From Bacillota bacterium (GTDB taxonomy: Bacteria > Bacillota > Bacilli > Bacillales_A > Planococcaceae), in the NCBI GenBank assembly GCA_023405135.1, contig JAEXYZ010000047.1, forward strand, positions 1 to 64,000: a stretch of DNA of 64,000 nt. Direction: 5' to 3'. The translations under genes were made by a program, and so were the position numbers. Under the pieces are notes generated by a model. That model was not told the origin of the DNA. It saw only the letters and a program-made list of their open reading frames with translations, and did no database searches. Within the stretch, counting starts at the first letter, position 1, and each line of letters begins with the position of its first letter. This document shows positions 40,981 through 49,764 of the stretch, one piece after another.

Positions 40981-43872
40981 TTAGTTGTATTTAAGCGCTA
41001 AACGTCTTAAAGTTCTTTCGATAGCAATATCATTATTCGATACTCCATAATTGTTGATAACTGGAGCAAATGTACGACTGTTATTCACAGAATTATTAAC
41101 ATACGATACATTCCCTTGCGCTAAGCGATTAGCGTTATAATTTAACATTTCTTGAGCGTTAATAACTGAATCTGCAAGCTTTGCAGACATAGAATATACT
41201 TTTTCAATCATTTTTTCCATACCGATAACGAGACCTTCACCAATATTCACACCGTAACTCATTGTGACACGAGATGGACTGTGAATATCCAATGCCTTCA
41301 TAATTGTTTCTTTTATGCCTTCCGCAATTTCTTTCACTTTTCTCCAAACCGCCTCAGCCATCGATCCAATACCATCAATTAGTCCTTGGATAATGTCCTT
41401 ACCAATCTGGAATAAATCGATGTTTTCAAAAAACCTTTGTGCTTCATTCCATAAATCCTCAATAGTAGTTTTTACTAATTGCATCTTTTCGGTTACTGCA
41501 TTTTTAAGTTCAGCGAATTTATTTGTAACCGTAGTGACAATATTCGCTACAGTATCTCTTACAAAAGTTTTTATGTTATTCCAAATCGTACTAATCGAAT
41601 TTTTTACTGTAGTAAATACTGTTGAAGTTGTATTTTTGATATTATCCCAAGTAGTCGTGATATATCCTGAAATAGCTTCCAAAACTCCTGAAAAAATATT
41701 TTGAATTGCTTCCCAAATACTTAAAAGAGCATTCTTGGTGTTTTCCCAGATCTGTTCGGTATGTTTTTTAGCATCTTCCCAATTCCCAGTTAATAAATCT
41801 ATGATAATTAATAAAGCACCCAAGAACACATTTTTAATTAATTCCCAAACTGCTTCAAAGTATTGTTTAATACCGTCCCAAACTAGCCTGATGCCTTCGC
41901 CCATCGAATTCCAATATATTTCCATAGTTTGTTTAATGATTTCTACGACTGTATTAAAGATATTTTTGATACCTTCCCAAACTGTGGAGAAGAATGTACT
42001 GATTCCGTTCCATACAACTTCTGTTATTGTTTTAACTTCTTCCCATTTAGTTATTAGGTAATCTGATATAGCGCTAAAAACGATTGTGGCAGCTTCCTTA
42101 ATACCTTCCCATATACCTTTTAAAAACGCCGATACTTCGTCCCAATTTTTATACAGAGCTACGCCGATTGCAATAAGTCCAGTAATTGCGGCCACTACAA
42201 TTCCAATCGGTCCACTCAATGCTGATATAACTGCTTCAAATACCGTGGCCGCGGCGCCACCACTTGTAAACAGTGGTATCAGTGCTCCGAGCGCCGATAC
42301 GATTTGTCCGAAAATAATAAGTGCCGGACCTATTGCAACAGCTAGTGCGCCAAAAATAAGTATCATTTGTTGGACAAATGGACTTAATTCCGCAAACCAA
42401 TTAGCAACTGATTCAAGCGCACCTGCTATTTTCGGCAACCATTGTTCGGCTAAATCAAGCAAAGTGTTACCGAGCGGTTCTAATGAAGAAGCAGCAGTTC
42501 GAGTGAATGATTCCCAACGTTGTCCAAATGTTTGTTCGACCGCGTCACTGGCTTTTTGTGTTGCTCCCTCAAAGCCTTCCATTGCTTCTTTGCTACCAAG
42601 CATGGCGTACATGGCTTTGGATTCGAGATCTTCCCACTTTGTACCGAACAAGCTAACCCCGACTTGGTTCGCCATAACTTGATCATCCATGCTTTTGAGT
42701 TCTCCGACTACCGCATAAGCTACATCAGCTACGGTAGCTTTCCCGTCAAGAAAATCTTTCCATACTTTTTGTGTTTCGTTGCTCAATTCCGCAAATGCAT
42801 CGCTAGTCGTTTTGGAGCCGTCTTTCACACGAATCTGGAATTCTTTCATCACATCATTCAAATAGTCCAGATTGTAAACTCCGGATTGTACACCACGTTC
42901 CAAAACACCGAACATTTCTTCAGCACTGAAACCCATTTGCGACCATAACGGAACATATTCGGACAAATTATCGAATAACTCGTTAGAAAAATTCATACCG
43001 CGTTGTGCGCCAGCCGTCATCAAGTCAAACGCTTCATCTGCAGAAAGTCCGAAACCTTCCATCAGATTGTTTGCTGCGCGAGTCACTTCATTTACGTCTG
43101 AATCAAATGTTTTTGCCAATAACAAAGCATTTTTTGTCACTTTTTCGACTTCGCCATCGTCCAAATTGTGCATATTCTGCTTCACTCGAACAAGCGCATT
43201 TGTAACTTCATCGAGTGATTCACCGAATCCTGCCTTCCACACGTTTTTAGCTTTTTCTTCGAGTTTTGCAGCTTCTTCTGCCGTTAATCCTAAAGCCGCT
43301 TGTATTTGTCCTGCAGCATTATCAAATTGTGCTGCCGCCATGCCGGCACCTATTCCGGCAGCGCCAATCGCAGCAGAAACTTTTGACATATTTTCTCCGA
43401 CGTTCTTTATTTTTTCGCCGGTTTCTTTCGCACTTTCACTGACTTCTTCGAGTTTTTGTTTAACTTTATCTAATGCACTTGTATCAGCTTGGGAATCGAT
43501 TTTGACTTTTATATCTTCTGCTTGTTGCCGAAAAGCCTTTAATTTACCTTCCGTTATTTCGATTTCGCGCTGGAATTGACGATATGTTTGTGCATCGATT
43601 TCTCCGGATTGAAACTGACGATCTACTTCCGCTTGTGCTTGTTTGAGTGCATTTAATTTTGTTTCTGTATTCTTGATTGCATCCTGGAGTACATCAAATT
43701 TTTGTTTGAGCAGTGTTGTATTTTCCGGGTCAAACTTCAAAGCGCGATTAATTTGATTTAGTTCTTTACTGGTATTCCGAGATGCTTTGTCTACTTCTTT
43801 AAGTGCCTTCTCAAGTGGAGCAGCGTCCCCGGAAAGTTCTATTGTAATCCCTTTAATTTTCCCGTTCGCCAT
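40981..43872 (-). CDS. Phage tail tape measure protein
   Basis: 963 residues. N-terminal coiled coil (about 15-150), the TMP domain (GFGLSADEAFDLMTAGAQRG, LDYLNDVMKEFQIRVKDGSK), two hydrophobic stretches near 500-570 (MILIFGALAVAIGPALIIFG; GIVVAAITGLIAIGVALY), Trp-rich repeats of the type IWEGIKxxxxxVF (near 580-790) and a C-terminal HSPSRVTMSYGVNIGEGL. Sets tail length and enters the host membrane. AGGTGA before ATG. Confidence 0.92.
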   Translation of the reverse strand: MANGKIKGITIELSGDAAPLEKALKEVDKASRNTSKELNQINRALKFDPENTTLLKQKFDVLQDAIKNTETKLNALKQAQAEVDRQFQSGEIDAQTYRQFQREIEITEGKLKAFRQQAEDIKVKIDSQADTSALDKVKQKLEEVSESAKETGEKIKNVGENMSKVSAAIGAAGIGAGMAAAQFDNAAGQIQAALGLTAEEAAKLEEKAKNVWKAGFGESLDEVTNALVRVKQNMHNLDDGEVEKVTKNALLLAKTFDSDVNEVTRAANNLMEGFGLSADEAFDLMTAGAQRGMNFSNELFDNLSEYVPLWSQMGFSAEEMFGVLERGVQSGVYNLDYLNDVMKEFQIRVKDGSKTTSDAFAELSNETQKVWKDFLDGKATVADVAYAVVGELKSMDDQVMANQVGVSLFGTKWEDLESKAMYAMLGSKEAMEGFEGATQKASDAVEQTFGQRWESFTRTAASSLEPLGNTLLDLAEQWLPKIAGALESVANWFAELSPFVQQMILIFGALAVAIGPALIIFGQIVSALGALIPLFTSGGAAATVFEAVISALSGPIGIVVAAITGLIAIGVALYKNWDEVSAFLKGIWEGIKEAATIVFSAISDYLITKWEEVKTITEVVWNGISTFFSTVWEGIKNIFNTVVEIIKQTMEIYWNSMGEGIRLVWDGIKQYFEAVWELIKNVFLGALLIIIDLLTGNWEDAKKHTEQIWENTKNALLSIWEAIQNIFSGVLEAISGYITTTWDNIKNTTSTVFTTVKNSISTIWNNIKTFVRDTVANIVTTVTNKFAELKNAVTEKMQLVKTTIEDLWNEAQRFFENIDLFQIGKDIIQGLIDGIGSMAEAVWRKVKEIAEGIKETIMKALDIHSPSRVTMSYGVNIGEGLVIGMEKMIEKVYSMSAKLADSVINAQEMLNYNANRLAQGNVSYVNNSVNNSRTFAPVINNYGVSNNDIAIERTLRRLALKYN

Positions 43873-43900
43873 ACTTTCACCTGCCTTTTTTTAATAAAAT

Positions 43901-43934
43901 AAAAGCCCTCCACAGATTGATTGTGGAAGGCTAT
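43901..43934 (-). terminator. Hairpin between the tail chaperone and tape measure genes
   Basis: Minus strand AGCCTTCCACA / TGTGGAGGGCT followed by TTTATTTT. It overlaps the stop codon of the frameshifted chaperone extension and could lower tape-measure transcription. Confidence 0.65.
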
Positions 43935-44442
43935 ACATAACTTGGCGCTTCATCAGCATATTGAATAACTTTATTTTGTTTAGCTGCTTCTGGATTTTTA
44001 TACTCCGCATATTCATCAATGTAATTGAAAACCATATCGACAGTCATATTTTCTAAATCTTCTTTAGTTAATTCGCATATTTTGCACATTGCATAATAAC
44101 GCGCTGTTGTTAGCGTTTTGTCGCTTTTTGCGCCTTCGTCTTCAGCTTTCCCTGCGGGAATAATTTTTCAAACAATTCTTTTACTTCTTCTAAGCAGTGT
44201 AAAATAGGCATAGAATCAAAGGATGCAAACCATTCATCTGGCGGCAGAATATCTTTGTCAGCTGCTTTCGCGCAAGTCCATAAAAAATTGTTAAATAATG
44301 AAAGATTGATGTTTTTTGATTTGTTCATTTTTTCGATTTCTACAAATAAATCTTCGCCAAATTGTGCATAGTACATATTCGGTATATTTCCATGCACGTT
44401 TAATCTGATTTCACGCCCTTCAATAATAACAACCTTTTCCAT
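43931..44442 (-). CDS. Tail assembly chaperone, -1 frameshift product (gpGT-type)
   Basis: Formed when ribosomes reading the gpG-like gene slip back one base on GGGAAAG (44146-44152, read G GGA AAG in the zero frame). The new frame continues AEDEGAKSDKTLTTARYYAM and CKICELTKEDLENMTVDM, ending ...YADEAPSYV at 43931. No stop interrupts it, and no start or ribosome site exists for the extension alone. Recruits tape measure and tail tube subunits; not part of the virion. Confidence 0.85.
44110..44442 (-). CDS. Tail assembly chaperone, unshifted form (gpG-type)
   Basis: 110 residues: VVIIEGREIRLNVHGNIPNM, NLSLFNNFLWTCAKAADKDI and a basic tail KLKTKAQKATKR. Position between major tail protein and tape measure, and the slippery site near its end, identify it as the short chaperone. 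GGAGGG precedes the ATG. Confidence 0.82.
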   Translation of the reverse strand: MEKVVIIEGREIRLNVHGNIPNMYYAQFGEDLFVEIEKMNKSKNINLSLFNNFLWTCAKAADKDILPPDEWFASFDSMPILHCLEEVKELFEKLFPQGKLKTKAQKATKR

Positions 44443-44492
44443 TTATTTCCCTCCGCATTCAAAATAAAATGAAGCGAGCTAAAAGCCGCCCT

Positions 44493-45065
44493 TTAAAATC
44501 CGTTAGTTACTGGTGGTTCTTTCACTTCGTCAAACCATGTGGATGTTACTTCACTATTTGTTGATTTTGATTCAACAAAATAACGCCATACGCCATCAGA
44601 AGCACGTGGCATGAATTTACCGCTAATCGTTGGCGTTTGGAAGTTAGTTGAGCCTTGTTTTGTTTGATTTTCTTCTGATGGCAGTGTAAATTTTCCCTTG
44701 TATAGCCAAACAAATTTACTGCCGCGACCTCCCGAAAATGGAAGCTCATATCCAAACGCAAGATATGGTGCCGAATCACTCGCTTTATCAACAATACCAC
44801 CGTTAGCATCTAATGTTTTACCGAAAATATAAGCATAATCTTCGTTATCTAATTCATTTACGCCAAATTCAACATCAACACCAGAAAGTGCTTCTTCCAC
44901 CTCTTGAAGCTGATCGTCACCATATAATTCAGCGGTCTCATAATTTGGTGAGATTTTGACAGTCATTGCAGGCTTCAATTTACGTGGAGTATCATACGTT
45001 GTTCCGTTCTCATCATCTGACAAAACTTTTGCTACATAAATGTTTTTTAAACCGACTTTTGCCAT
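44493..45065 (-). CDS. Major tail protein (phi13 family)
   Basis: 190 residues. MAKVGLKNIYVAKVLSDDEN, PAMTVKISPNYETAELYGDD and LAFGYELPFSGG fit the phi13-type tail tube protein, as does its place before the tail chaperone. AAGGAGG before ATG. Confidence 0.88.
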   Translation of the reverse strand: MAKVGLKNIYVAKVLSDDENGTTYDTPRKLKPAMTVKISPNYETAELYGDDQLQEVEEALSGVDVEFGVNELDNEDYAYIFGKTLDANGGIVDKASDSAPYLAFGYELPFSGGRGSKFVWLYKGKFTLPSEENQTKQGSTNFQTPTISGKFMPRASDGVWRYFVESKSTNSEVTSTWFDEVKEPPVTNGF

Positions 45066-45078
45066 TCTTATTTCCTCC

Positions 45079-45399
45079 TTAGATTAATTGAATTGAAAAA
45101 ACACACTGAAAAACTCCCTCGGTTTCTATGTAGCTCTCTACATAATCCCAAGGAAGTTCGTTGTCTTTGAGAAATTGTTTTATTTTGTTTTCAGCAGTTA
45201 AATTTTTTGTTTCAGTATACAATTCGATGTCCACATTTATCGCTTCATCCACAACGGTATTATCACCAGTCAATGTGTCAGAATCGATGACACGATAACA
45301 AATAAACGGCGGTGTTTGTGCTGATTTAAAATGCGAGTAAGCGACTGGATAACCTAGTGACTTCAAACCTTGCGCTAAATCGGTGAGTGAATGAATCAT
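45079..45399 (-). CDS. Tail terminator / head-tail joining protein
   Basis: 106 residues: LTDLAQGLKSLGYPVAYSHF, PFICYRVIDSDTLTGDN, VDIELYTETKNLTAENKIKQ. The content and place between the HK97-gp10-like and major tail genes match the siphovirus tail-terminator type protein. Confidence 0.72.
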   Translation of the reverse strand: MIHSLTDLAQGLKSLGYPVAYSHFKSAQTPPFICYRVIDSDTLTGDNTVVDEAINVDIELYTETKNLTAENKIKQFLKDNELPWDYVESYIETEGVFQCVFSIQLI

Positions 45400-45746
45400 C
45401 CTTTCACCGCCTTTTCGATTTCTTTCACAAATTCTTCCACAATCTGCTCTTCAACCGGCGCAATATGGACTCTAGCTGGAACGCGCCCGCCACCGACTTT
45501 GGCGTGTCCTTTTTCGAGAAGATGGGTTAACTGATATTTTTTATTTTTGATGATATAACCGCCTTTTGTTTTAACTCGGCCCCAACCTCTTGCATATTCT
45601 CCGGTTTTCTTAGGGCTTTTCTCCTTTAATAACTTAACTCCTTTTTTGGAAATTTCATCTGCTGATTTTTCTACCTTTTCAACAACATCATCTGTGTATT
45701 CCCGAAGAGCGCTCATAATTTCCTTCGTTAGATCTATTTCACCCAT
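45396..45746 (-). CDS. HK97 gp10-like neck protein
   Basis: 116 residues. EKVEKSADEISKKGVKLLKE, SPKKTGEYARGWGRVKTKGG and LTHLLEKGHAKVGGGRVPAR form the typical gp10 pattern (KTGxYxxxW...LLExGHA). Acts at the head-tail junction. Overlaps the next gene by 4 bp. ATG 45746 is preferred over the upstream frame to 45767. Confidence 0.83.
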   Translation of the reverse strand: MGEIDLTKEIMSALREYTDDVVEKVEKSADEISKKGVKLLKEKSPKKTGEYARGWGRVKTKGGYIIKNKKYQLTHLLEKGHAKVGGGRVPARVHIAPVEEQIVEEFVKEIEKAVKG

Positions 45747-45747
45747 T

Positions 45748-46110
45748 CTACAACCGCCCTTCCGCAACGATTGTGAAAGTTTTATTCATTTCATCATCGT
45801 TAATTAAACTTTTTACATCGTAAATAACGCCTTTGTAATGAATTTCGAAGGACGTCTTTTGCTCAGCAAATATATCACGTAAAAATTTTGAATAAAGAAT
45901 CACAAAGCGGACAGTATTCACGCTTGAAGTGTCGGCATTAACAATCTCACTACCTTTTAATGTTTTAATCATTGCCCAGCGCTTAGTTACTTCCTCATAC
46001 ATTTCAATTTCTTGCATTAATTCATCAACAATTATGGAACGTTTCCAAATGGAAATTCTATGCCGAAAAGCGCCGGTATTATAATTCGAATTATATTTAT
46101 TCTGATTCAT
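45748..46110 (-). CDS. Phage head closure / head-tail adaptor
   Basis: 120 residues: TGAFRHRISIWKRSIIVDEL, VTKRWAMIKTLKGSEIVNAD, RFVILYSKFLRDIFAEQ. Pattern of the Phage_H_T_join family (FRHRI...W A.i....gsE). The start is uncertain: ATG 46110 has a weak site, ATG 46131 is an in-frame alternative. Confidence 0.75.
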   Translation of the reverse strand: MNQNKYNSNYNTGAFRHRISIWKRSIIVDELMQEIEMYEEVTKRWAMIKTLKGSEIVNADTSSVNTVRFVILYSKFLRDIFAEQKTSFEIHYKGVIYDVKSLINDDEMNKTFTIVAEGRL

Positions 46111-46393
46111 TAGAATCGCTACTTTCATCAAGCGCCTTCTTTATGGCCAAACTATTAATCTGAGACAGAAAATTCGTGTCAAAATATTCGAGTGCATCGT
46201 TATAAACATAGCGCGCCCGCTCAAACACTAACTCTTTAAATCGACTGTCCGAAAAGTCATAGTCTCCGCATTTTTCGCGCAAATCATAATATGACGCTTC
46301 GAGAATATTTTTCAAATTTCCCTCTTCATCATCGTCCAAGTGCATGCGCAACATAAATTCTTCCACAATCGATTGAGTGATAACTTCTTCCAT
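46097..46393 (-). CDS. Head-tail connector (DNA packaging) protein
   Basis: 98 residues, helical and acidic: IVEEFMLRMHLDDDEEGNLK, ASYYDLREKCGDYDFSDSRF, KELVFERARYVYNDALEYFD, as in the phage gp6-like connector family. Start follows the stop of the 59-residue gene closely. Confidence 0.8.
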   Translation of the reverse strand: MEEVITQSIVEEFMLRMHLDDDEEGNLKNILEASYYDLREKCGDYDFSDSRFKELVFERARYVYNDALEYFDTNFLSQINSLAIKKALDESSDSNESE

Positions 46394-46399
46394 TCGTTA

Positions 46400-46579
46400 T
46401 CACTCCATTTCTTCCTTCACTTCTTCAATATAAACCTTACCGTATCTATTCTTTCCTTCAGCCAATTCTGTGATGCGTTTTTTTGTCGCTTTTGCCCCCT
46501 CGTGTGGATAAATATCACCAACATCGTAAATATGGCTGTCTTTGTCTTTGAATCGCCGGACAACTACATACTTAGTCAT
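46400..46579 (-). CDS. Small phage structural-region protein
   Basis: 59 residues: MTKYVVVRRFKDKDSHIYDV then GDIYPHEGAKATKKRITELA and VYIEEVKEE. The pattern Y.V.GD.YP.EG....RI.EL is common between capsid and connector genes of Firmicutes siphoviruses. Confidence 0.72.
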   Translation of the reverse strand: MTKYVVVRRFKDKDSHIYDVGDIYPHEGAKATKKRITELAEGKNRYGKVYIEEVKEEME

Positions 46580-46599
46580 TTTCGCCCCTCCTTACATAT

Positions 46600-46633
46600 A
46601 GAAAAGAAACCCCTTAAAAATTAAGGAGTTTCT
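46600..46633 (-). terminator. Hairpin at the end of the capsid gene
   Basis: Minus strand AGAAACTCCTTAA / TTAAGGGGTTTCT followed by TTTCT; overlaps the capsid stop codon. Confidence 0.68.
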
Positions 46634-47787
46634 ACAGTTTCAGTAAGTTCAAAATCGATGTCCAAATCGTAAACAATTGCAGTATTATTATCCTCCGGTT
46701 TACCATTCGCAAATTGTTTAATTGTATATAATCTGCAATCTTCAATTGCAAGTGTTTCATCAAATTTGTTGATTTTGTAACCACCAGCGATTGCAGCTAA
46801 ATATTTACCTTTCACAAAGAACAAGACTTTACCTTCTGGAACCTCTTCGGATTCGATTGGTTTGATGTTAAATGGTAAATTTAACACCCATTGGCCGTTA
46901 TCAGTTTGTATAGTATTTCCAACTTCAATTTTAATTTTGTCGATTGGATTTACTACCATCACGATTTTATTTGCAACTTTACGCGGTTTTCCTTTCGCAT
47001 CTTTTGATAGTTTAACAATAACACCACCAAGCTCACGTGCAACGATAACCCCTTTTTCACTTGGTGCAAATGTTAATGTTCCACTTGAAGTTTTATCTGT
47101 AACAGCGCCAGTATCTGGATCTACATCTTTCATTAATCCAATTGGTTCGTTTTGTGCTGGACCACGTCCGTTAACTAGACCGTACTCCAAACCAACAGAA
47201 TAAGATTCAACTAATAAAGTTCGAACATAGCGCTCAACCCATTCCGGACCAAGTTCAAGCATATCTTTTGGAATTACTGCAAATGCTGTAAGTTTCAATT
47301 GCCCAATTTGTTCTTCACGGAATGCAGCTTTAACTTGACCTTGAATATCGCCGAATAATGCACCCCAAGCATAAGCTTTTGTCGGGTCAGCATAAATGTA
47401 ACGAGTTACAGCGCCCAAATCTTGCAAGCCGATTGCTTCAAGTAACGGATGTTCTTGAACTAATTCTTCAAACACTCGTTCCTGCGTAGAAATTGGTAGA
47501 ATTGAATTTTCATCAAATCCGCCTTTATCAATTACTTCGTTAAAGAATTTTCTCTCTGTGGAAGTTAGAACATTTTGACCACGTGCAGCTAAAATTTGAG
47601 CATCATGCACTTCATTACGTGCTTCAGTTCTAATTTGTTCCGTTAAATCATTTTGTAAAGCGGTAAACATGTCGTTAAAAGCATTTTCAAGTTGTTCTGG
47701 AGTAGCATCTTCTGATTTCATTAAATTCATATATACTTGTTTTTTCTCCTCAAAATTTGCCATCTTACCTTTTAATTTCATCACCAT
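46621..47787 (-). CDS. Major capsid protein (HK97 fold)
   Basis: 388 residues. N-terminal helical delta-like region (about 1-85), then the HK97 core: QERVFEELVQEHPLLEAIGL, YADPTKAYAWGALFGDIQGQ, KLTAFAVIPKDMLELGPEWV, ERYVRTLLVESYSVGLEYGL then VNGRGPAQNEPIGLM. Lies directly after the ClpP-like protease that presumably trims it. GGAGG 9 nt before ATG. Confidence 0.92.
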   Translation of the reverse strand: MVMKLKGKMANFEEKKQVYMNLMKSEDATPEQLENAFNDMFTALQNDLTEQIRTEARNEVHDAQILAARGQNVLTSTERKFFNEVIDKGGFDENSILPISTQERVFEELVQEHPLLEAIGLQDLGAVTRYIYADPTKAYAWGALFGDIQGQVKAAFREEQIGQLKLTAFAVIPKDMLELGPEWVERYVRTLLVESYSVGLEYGLVNGRGPAQNEPIGLMKDVDPDTGAVTDKTSSGTLTFAPSEKGVIVARELGGVIVKLSKDAKGKPRKVANKIVMVVNPIDKIKIEVGNTIQTDNGQWVLNLPFNIKPIESEEVPEGKVLFFVKGKYLAAIAGGYKINKFDETLAIEDCRLYTIKQFANGKPEDNNTAIVYDLDIDFELTETVETP

Positions 47788-47803
47788 TCTTCATAACCTC
47801 CAT

Positions 47804-48598
47804 TTAATTAGTCCATTTTTTGAACATATTAAAAGAACCTTTCCCTTTGTTTCCTTCCACAGAAGGAGTTGGAGAAGGTTCTTTATCTAAAACTGTTTTC
47901 AATTCATTCAAAATTTGTTGTTTTTCTTCAAAAGTTCGTGTTGCAACATTGACTATTGTTTCATCATCGTTATTTTCATCTTCCATTTGGTCACCTTCAA
48001 CTTTATTAGCGAACCCAAATTCTACAGCTTTTTTGGCACTGAACCATGTTTCTGCATCTACCATCGAGCGAACTTCTTCACGGGAGATATTCGCTTTTGT
48101 CATGTAAATATCAATAATGCCTTCCTCTAATTCTTCAAGTACATCAGCCTCTTTTCGCATGTCGGTTTTTGTACCCCATACGACATTAGACGCTTCATGA
48201 ATCATCATCATAGAACCTAATCCCATAATTAATTCATCAGCTGCCATTGCGATAACTGAAGCAGCAGAACAAGCCCATCCATCTACATGAATAGTGACTT
48301 TGCTAGTATGCCGCTTTAAACGATTGTAAATAGAAATCCCGTCAAAAGCATCTCCTCCAGGGCTATTCAAATAAACGATGATGTCATTATTTCCAGCTTC
48401 TTTCAACGCACGGTCCACATCGCTTGCGGAAACACACTCATCCCACCAAGAATCACCGATGATGCCATAAATAGTCAACTCACTTACATTTTTCTCGTTG
48501 TCGTGCTTTACTGCAAATTGCTGCGGAATCTGCTTTAATTGTTCGACGTAGCGTTGATTTTTAAAAAACTTGAAGAATTCCTCACGATTCATTTTCAT
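47804..48598 (-). CDS. ClpP-like prohead protease (S14)
   Basis: 264 residues. IYGIIGDSWWDE, NSPGGDAFDGISIYNRLKRH, catalytic Ser in WACSAASVIAMAAD, catalytic His in MMMIHEASN, and an acidic C-terminal scaffold-like tail. Matures the capsid. ATG 48598 has GGAGGTG 9 nt upstream; overlaps the portal gene end. Confidence 0.9.
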   Translation of the reverse strand: MKMNREEFFKFFKNQRYVEQLKQIPQQFAVKHDNEKNVSELTIYGIIGDSWWDECVSASDVDRALKEAGNNDIIVYLNSPGGDAFDGISIYNRLKRHTSKVTIHVDGWACSAASVIAMAADELIMGLGSMMMIHEASNVVWGTKTDMRKEADVLEELEEGIIDIYMTKANISREEVRSMVDAETWFSAKKAVEFGFANKVEGDQMEDENNDDETIVNVATRTFEEKQQILNELKTVLDKEPSPTPSVEGNKGKGSFNMFKKWTN

Positions 48599-49742
48599 TC
48601 TCTTTTTCACCTCCTTTAGTTGAATCTACAGTTTGATAGTTTTTCGTAAGCACATATTTATCAAGTTCTGGATCATCCACACGGTCTTTTCCAATCTCCT
48701 CTCGAACATCGTTTCGACTGAATGCACCGGAAGCTATTAATTTATCAATAGAGTTAGCTATGTCAAAGATTGATTTGATTTGAATACCGAATGCTTTAAT
48801 GCGCTTGCCGTTCATGTATTCGTTTTTATCGATTAGCTTTGCGTTCAGTTCATCCATTATTTTTTTTAATAGTGAATCAAGCGTAAATTTTACATAAGAC
48901 TTAACCGCTGTTTCATATTCGGATAAAGACCCGTTGATTAATGCCGGAGGAATTCCAAGCAATTCCGCGACATATTCAATCGTCTTATCCAAGACTTTCA
49001 TAATGTCCTCGACAGACCGACCATTATTGCTACCATTCGCGATTTCGGTGTAATCAAAACCTTTTAGCTTCGGGACAATTGCAAAAGCTTTTGTTTTAAA
49101 AGCATTGAACAACTTGTCCATGAAAGTTTGCAATTTATCCGTATTTTCTTTGTCCAAGTTCGTAGTACCTTCAACACTAGCCAACGCACGAACTTGATTA
49201 CTGAACATGGCCGTCTGTATCATCCGGCTAAATAAATCTGTGAAATCTTTGAACATACCATTCATGAAGTATTGAAGTTTTTTATTGTTGTATCGCAAAT
49301 AAATCACTTCATCCATGTCGAATGTTCGAGCAAATGTATAATCTTTCACCGTCACATTTTTAAATTTGTCTGGATAGACTGCGTATTCTTCACGGGTGAA
49401 GCTATCAGCAATCAATAAATCGTTCGTATCGGATAAAATAACCAATACTTCTGAATCAAAAATAAGTTTATAAATGACTTCTTCCCAAAAATCCGCAGCC
49501 GAACTGTCTGTATTGGGCCGCACGTTCAGTAAATAATCCCAATCATCATAGATACGCTTACCGTTTTGCATGATTCGAAATTCAGTTTGACCGATTGACC
49601 GTGCTATAAAATTAATACAGATTTCAAGCGCAAGATATTTCAAATATGCACGCTGTTCGACCGGTACACCATAAATTTCTCTATCATACAGCGAAGGCGC
49701 CAAACTCTTGTTACGTGAAAAAATATCGCTTAACCAACTCAC
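48582..49742 (-). CDS. Phage portal protein (HK97 family)
   Basis: 386 residues. VEQRAYLKYLALEICINFIA, YDDWDYLLNVRPNTDSSAAD, FWEEVIYKLIFDSEVLVILS and ELLGIPPALINGSLSEYETA are portal signatures. Forms the dodecameric DNA entry ring. GTG start after GGAGGTG. Confidence 0.9.
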   Translation of the reverse strand: MSWLSDIFSRNKSLAPSLYDREIYGVPVEQRAYLKYLALEICINFIARSIGQTEFRIMQNGKRIYDDWDYLLNVRPNTDSSAADFWEEVIYKLIFDSEVLVILSDTNDLLIADSFTREEYAVYPDKFKNVTVKDYTFARTFDMDEVIYLRYNNKKLQYFMNGMFKDFTDLFSRMIQTAMFSNQVRALASVEGTTNLDKENTDKLQTFMDKLFNAFKTKAFAIVPKLKGFDYTEIANGSNNGRSVEDIMKVLDKTIEYVAELLGIPPALINGSLSEYETAVKSYVKFTLDSLLKKIMDELNAKLIDKNEYMNGKRIKAFGIQIKSIFDIANSIDKLIASGAFSRNDVREEIGKDRVDDPELDKYVLTKNYQTVDSTKGGEKENENES

Positions 49743-49764
49743 CTATTCACCTCCCTCCTCATCG

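Noticed and set aside
42086..42682. Long plus-strand open frame of almost 200 codons inside the tape measure gene
   Set aside because: It is a shadow of the conserved tape measure reading frame on the minus strand and has no ribosome site or family-like sequence.
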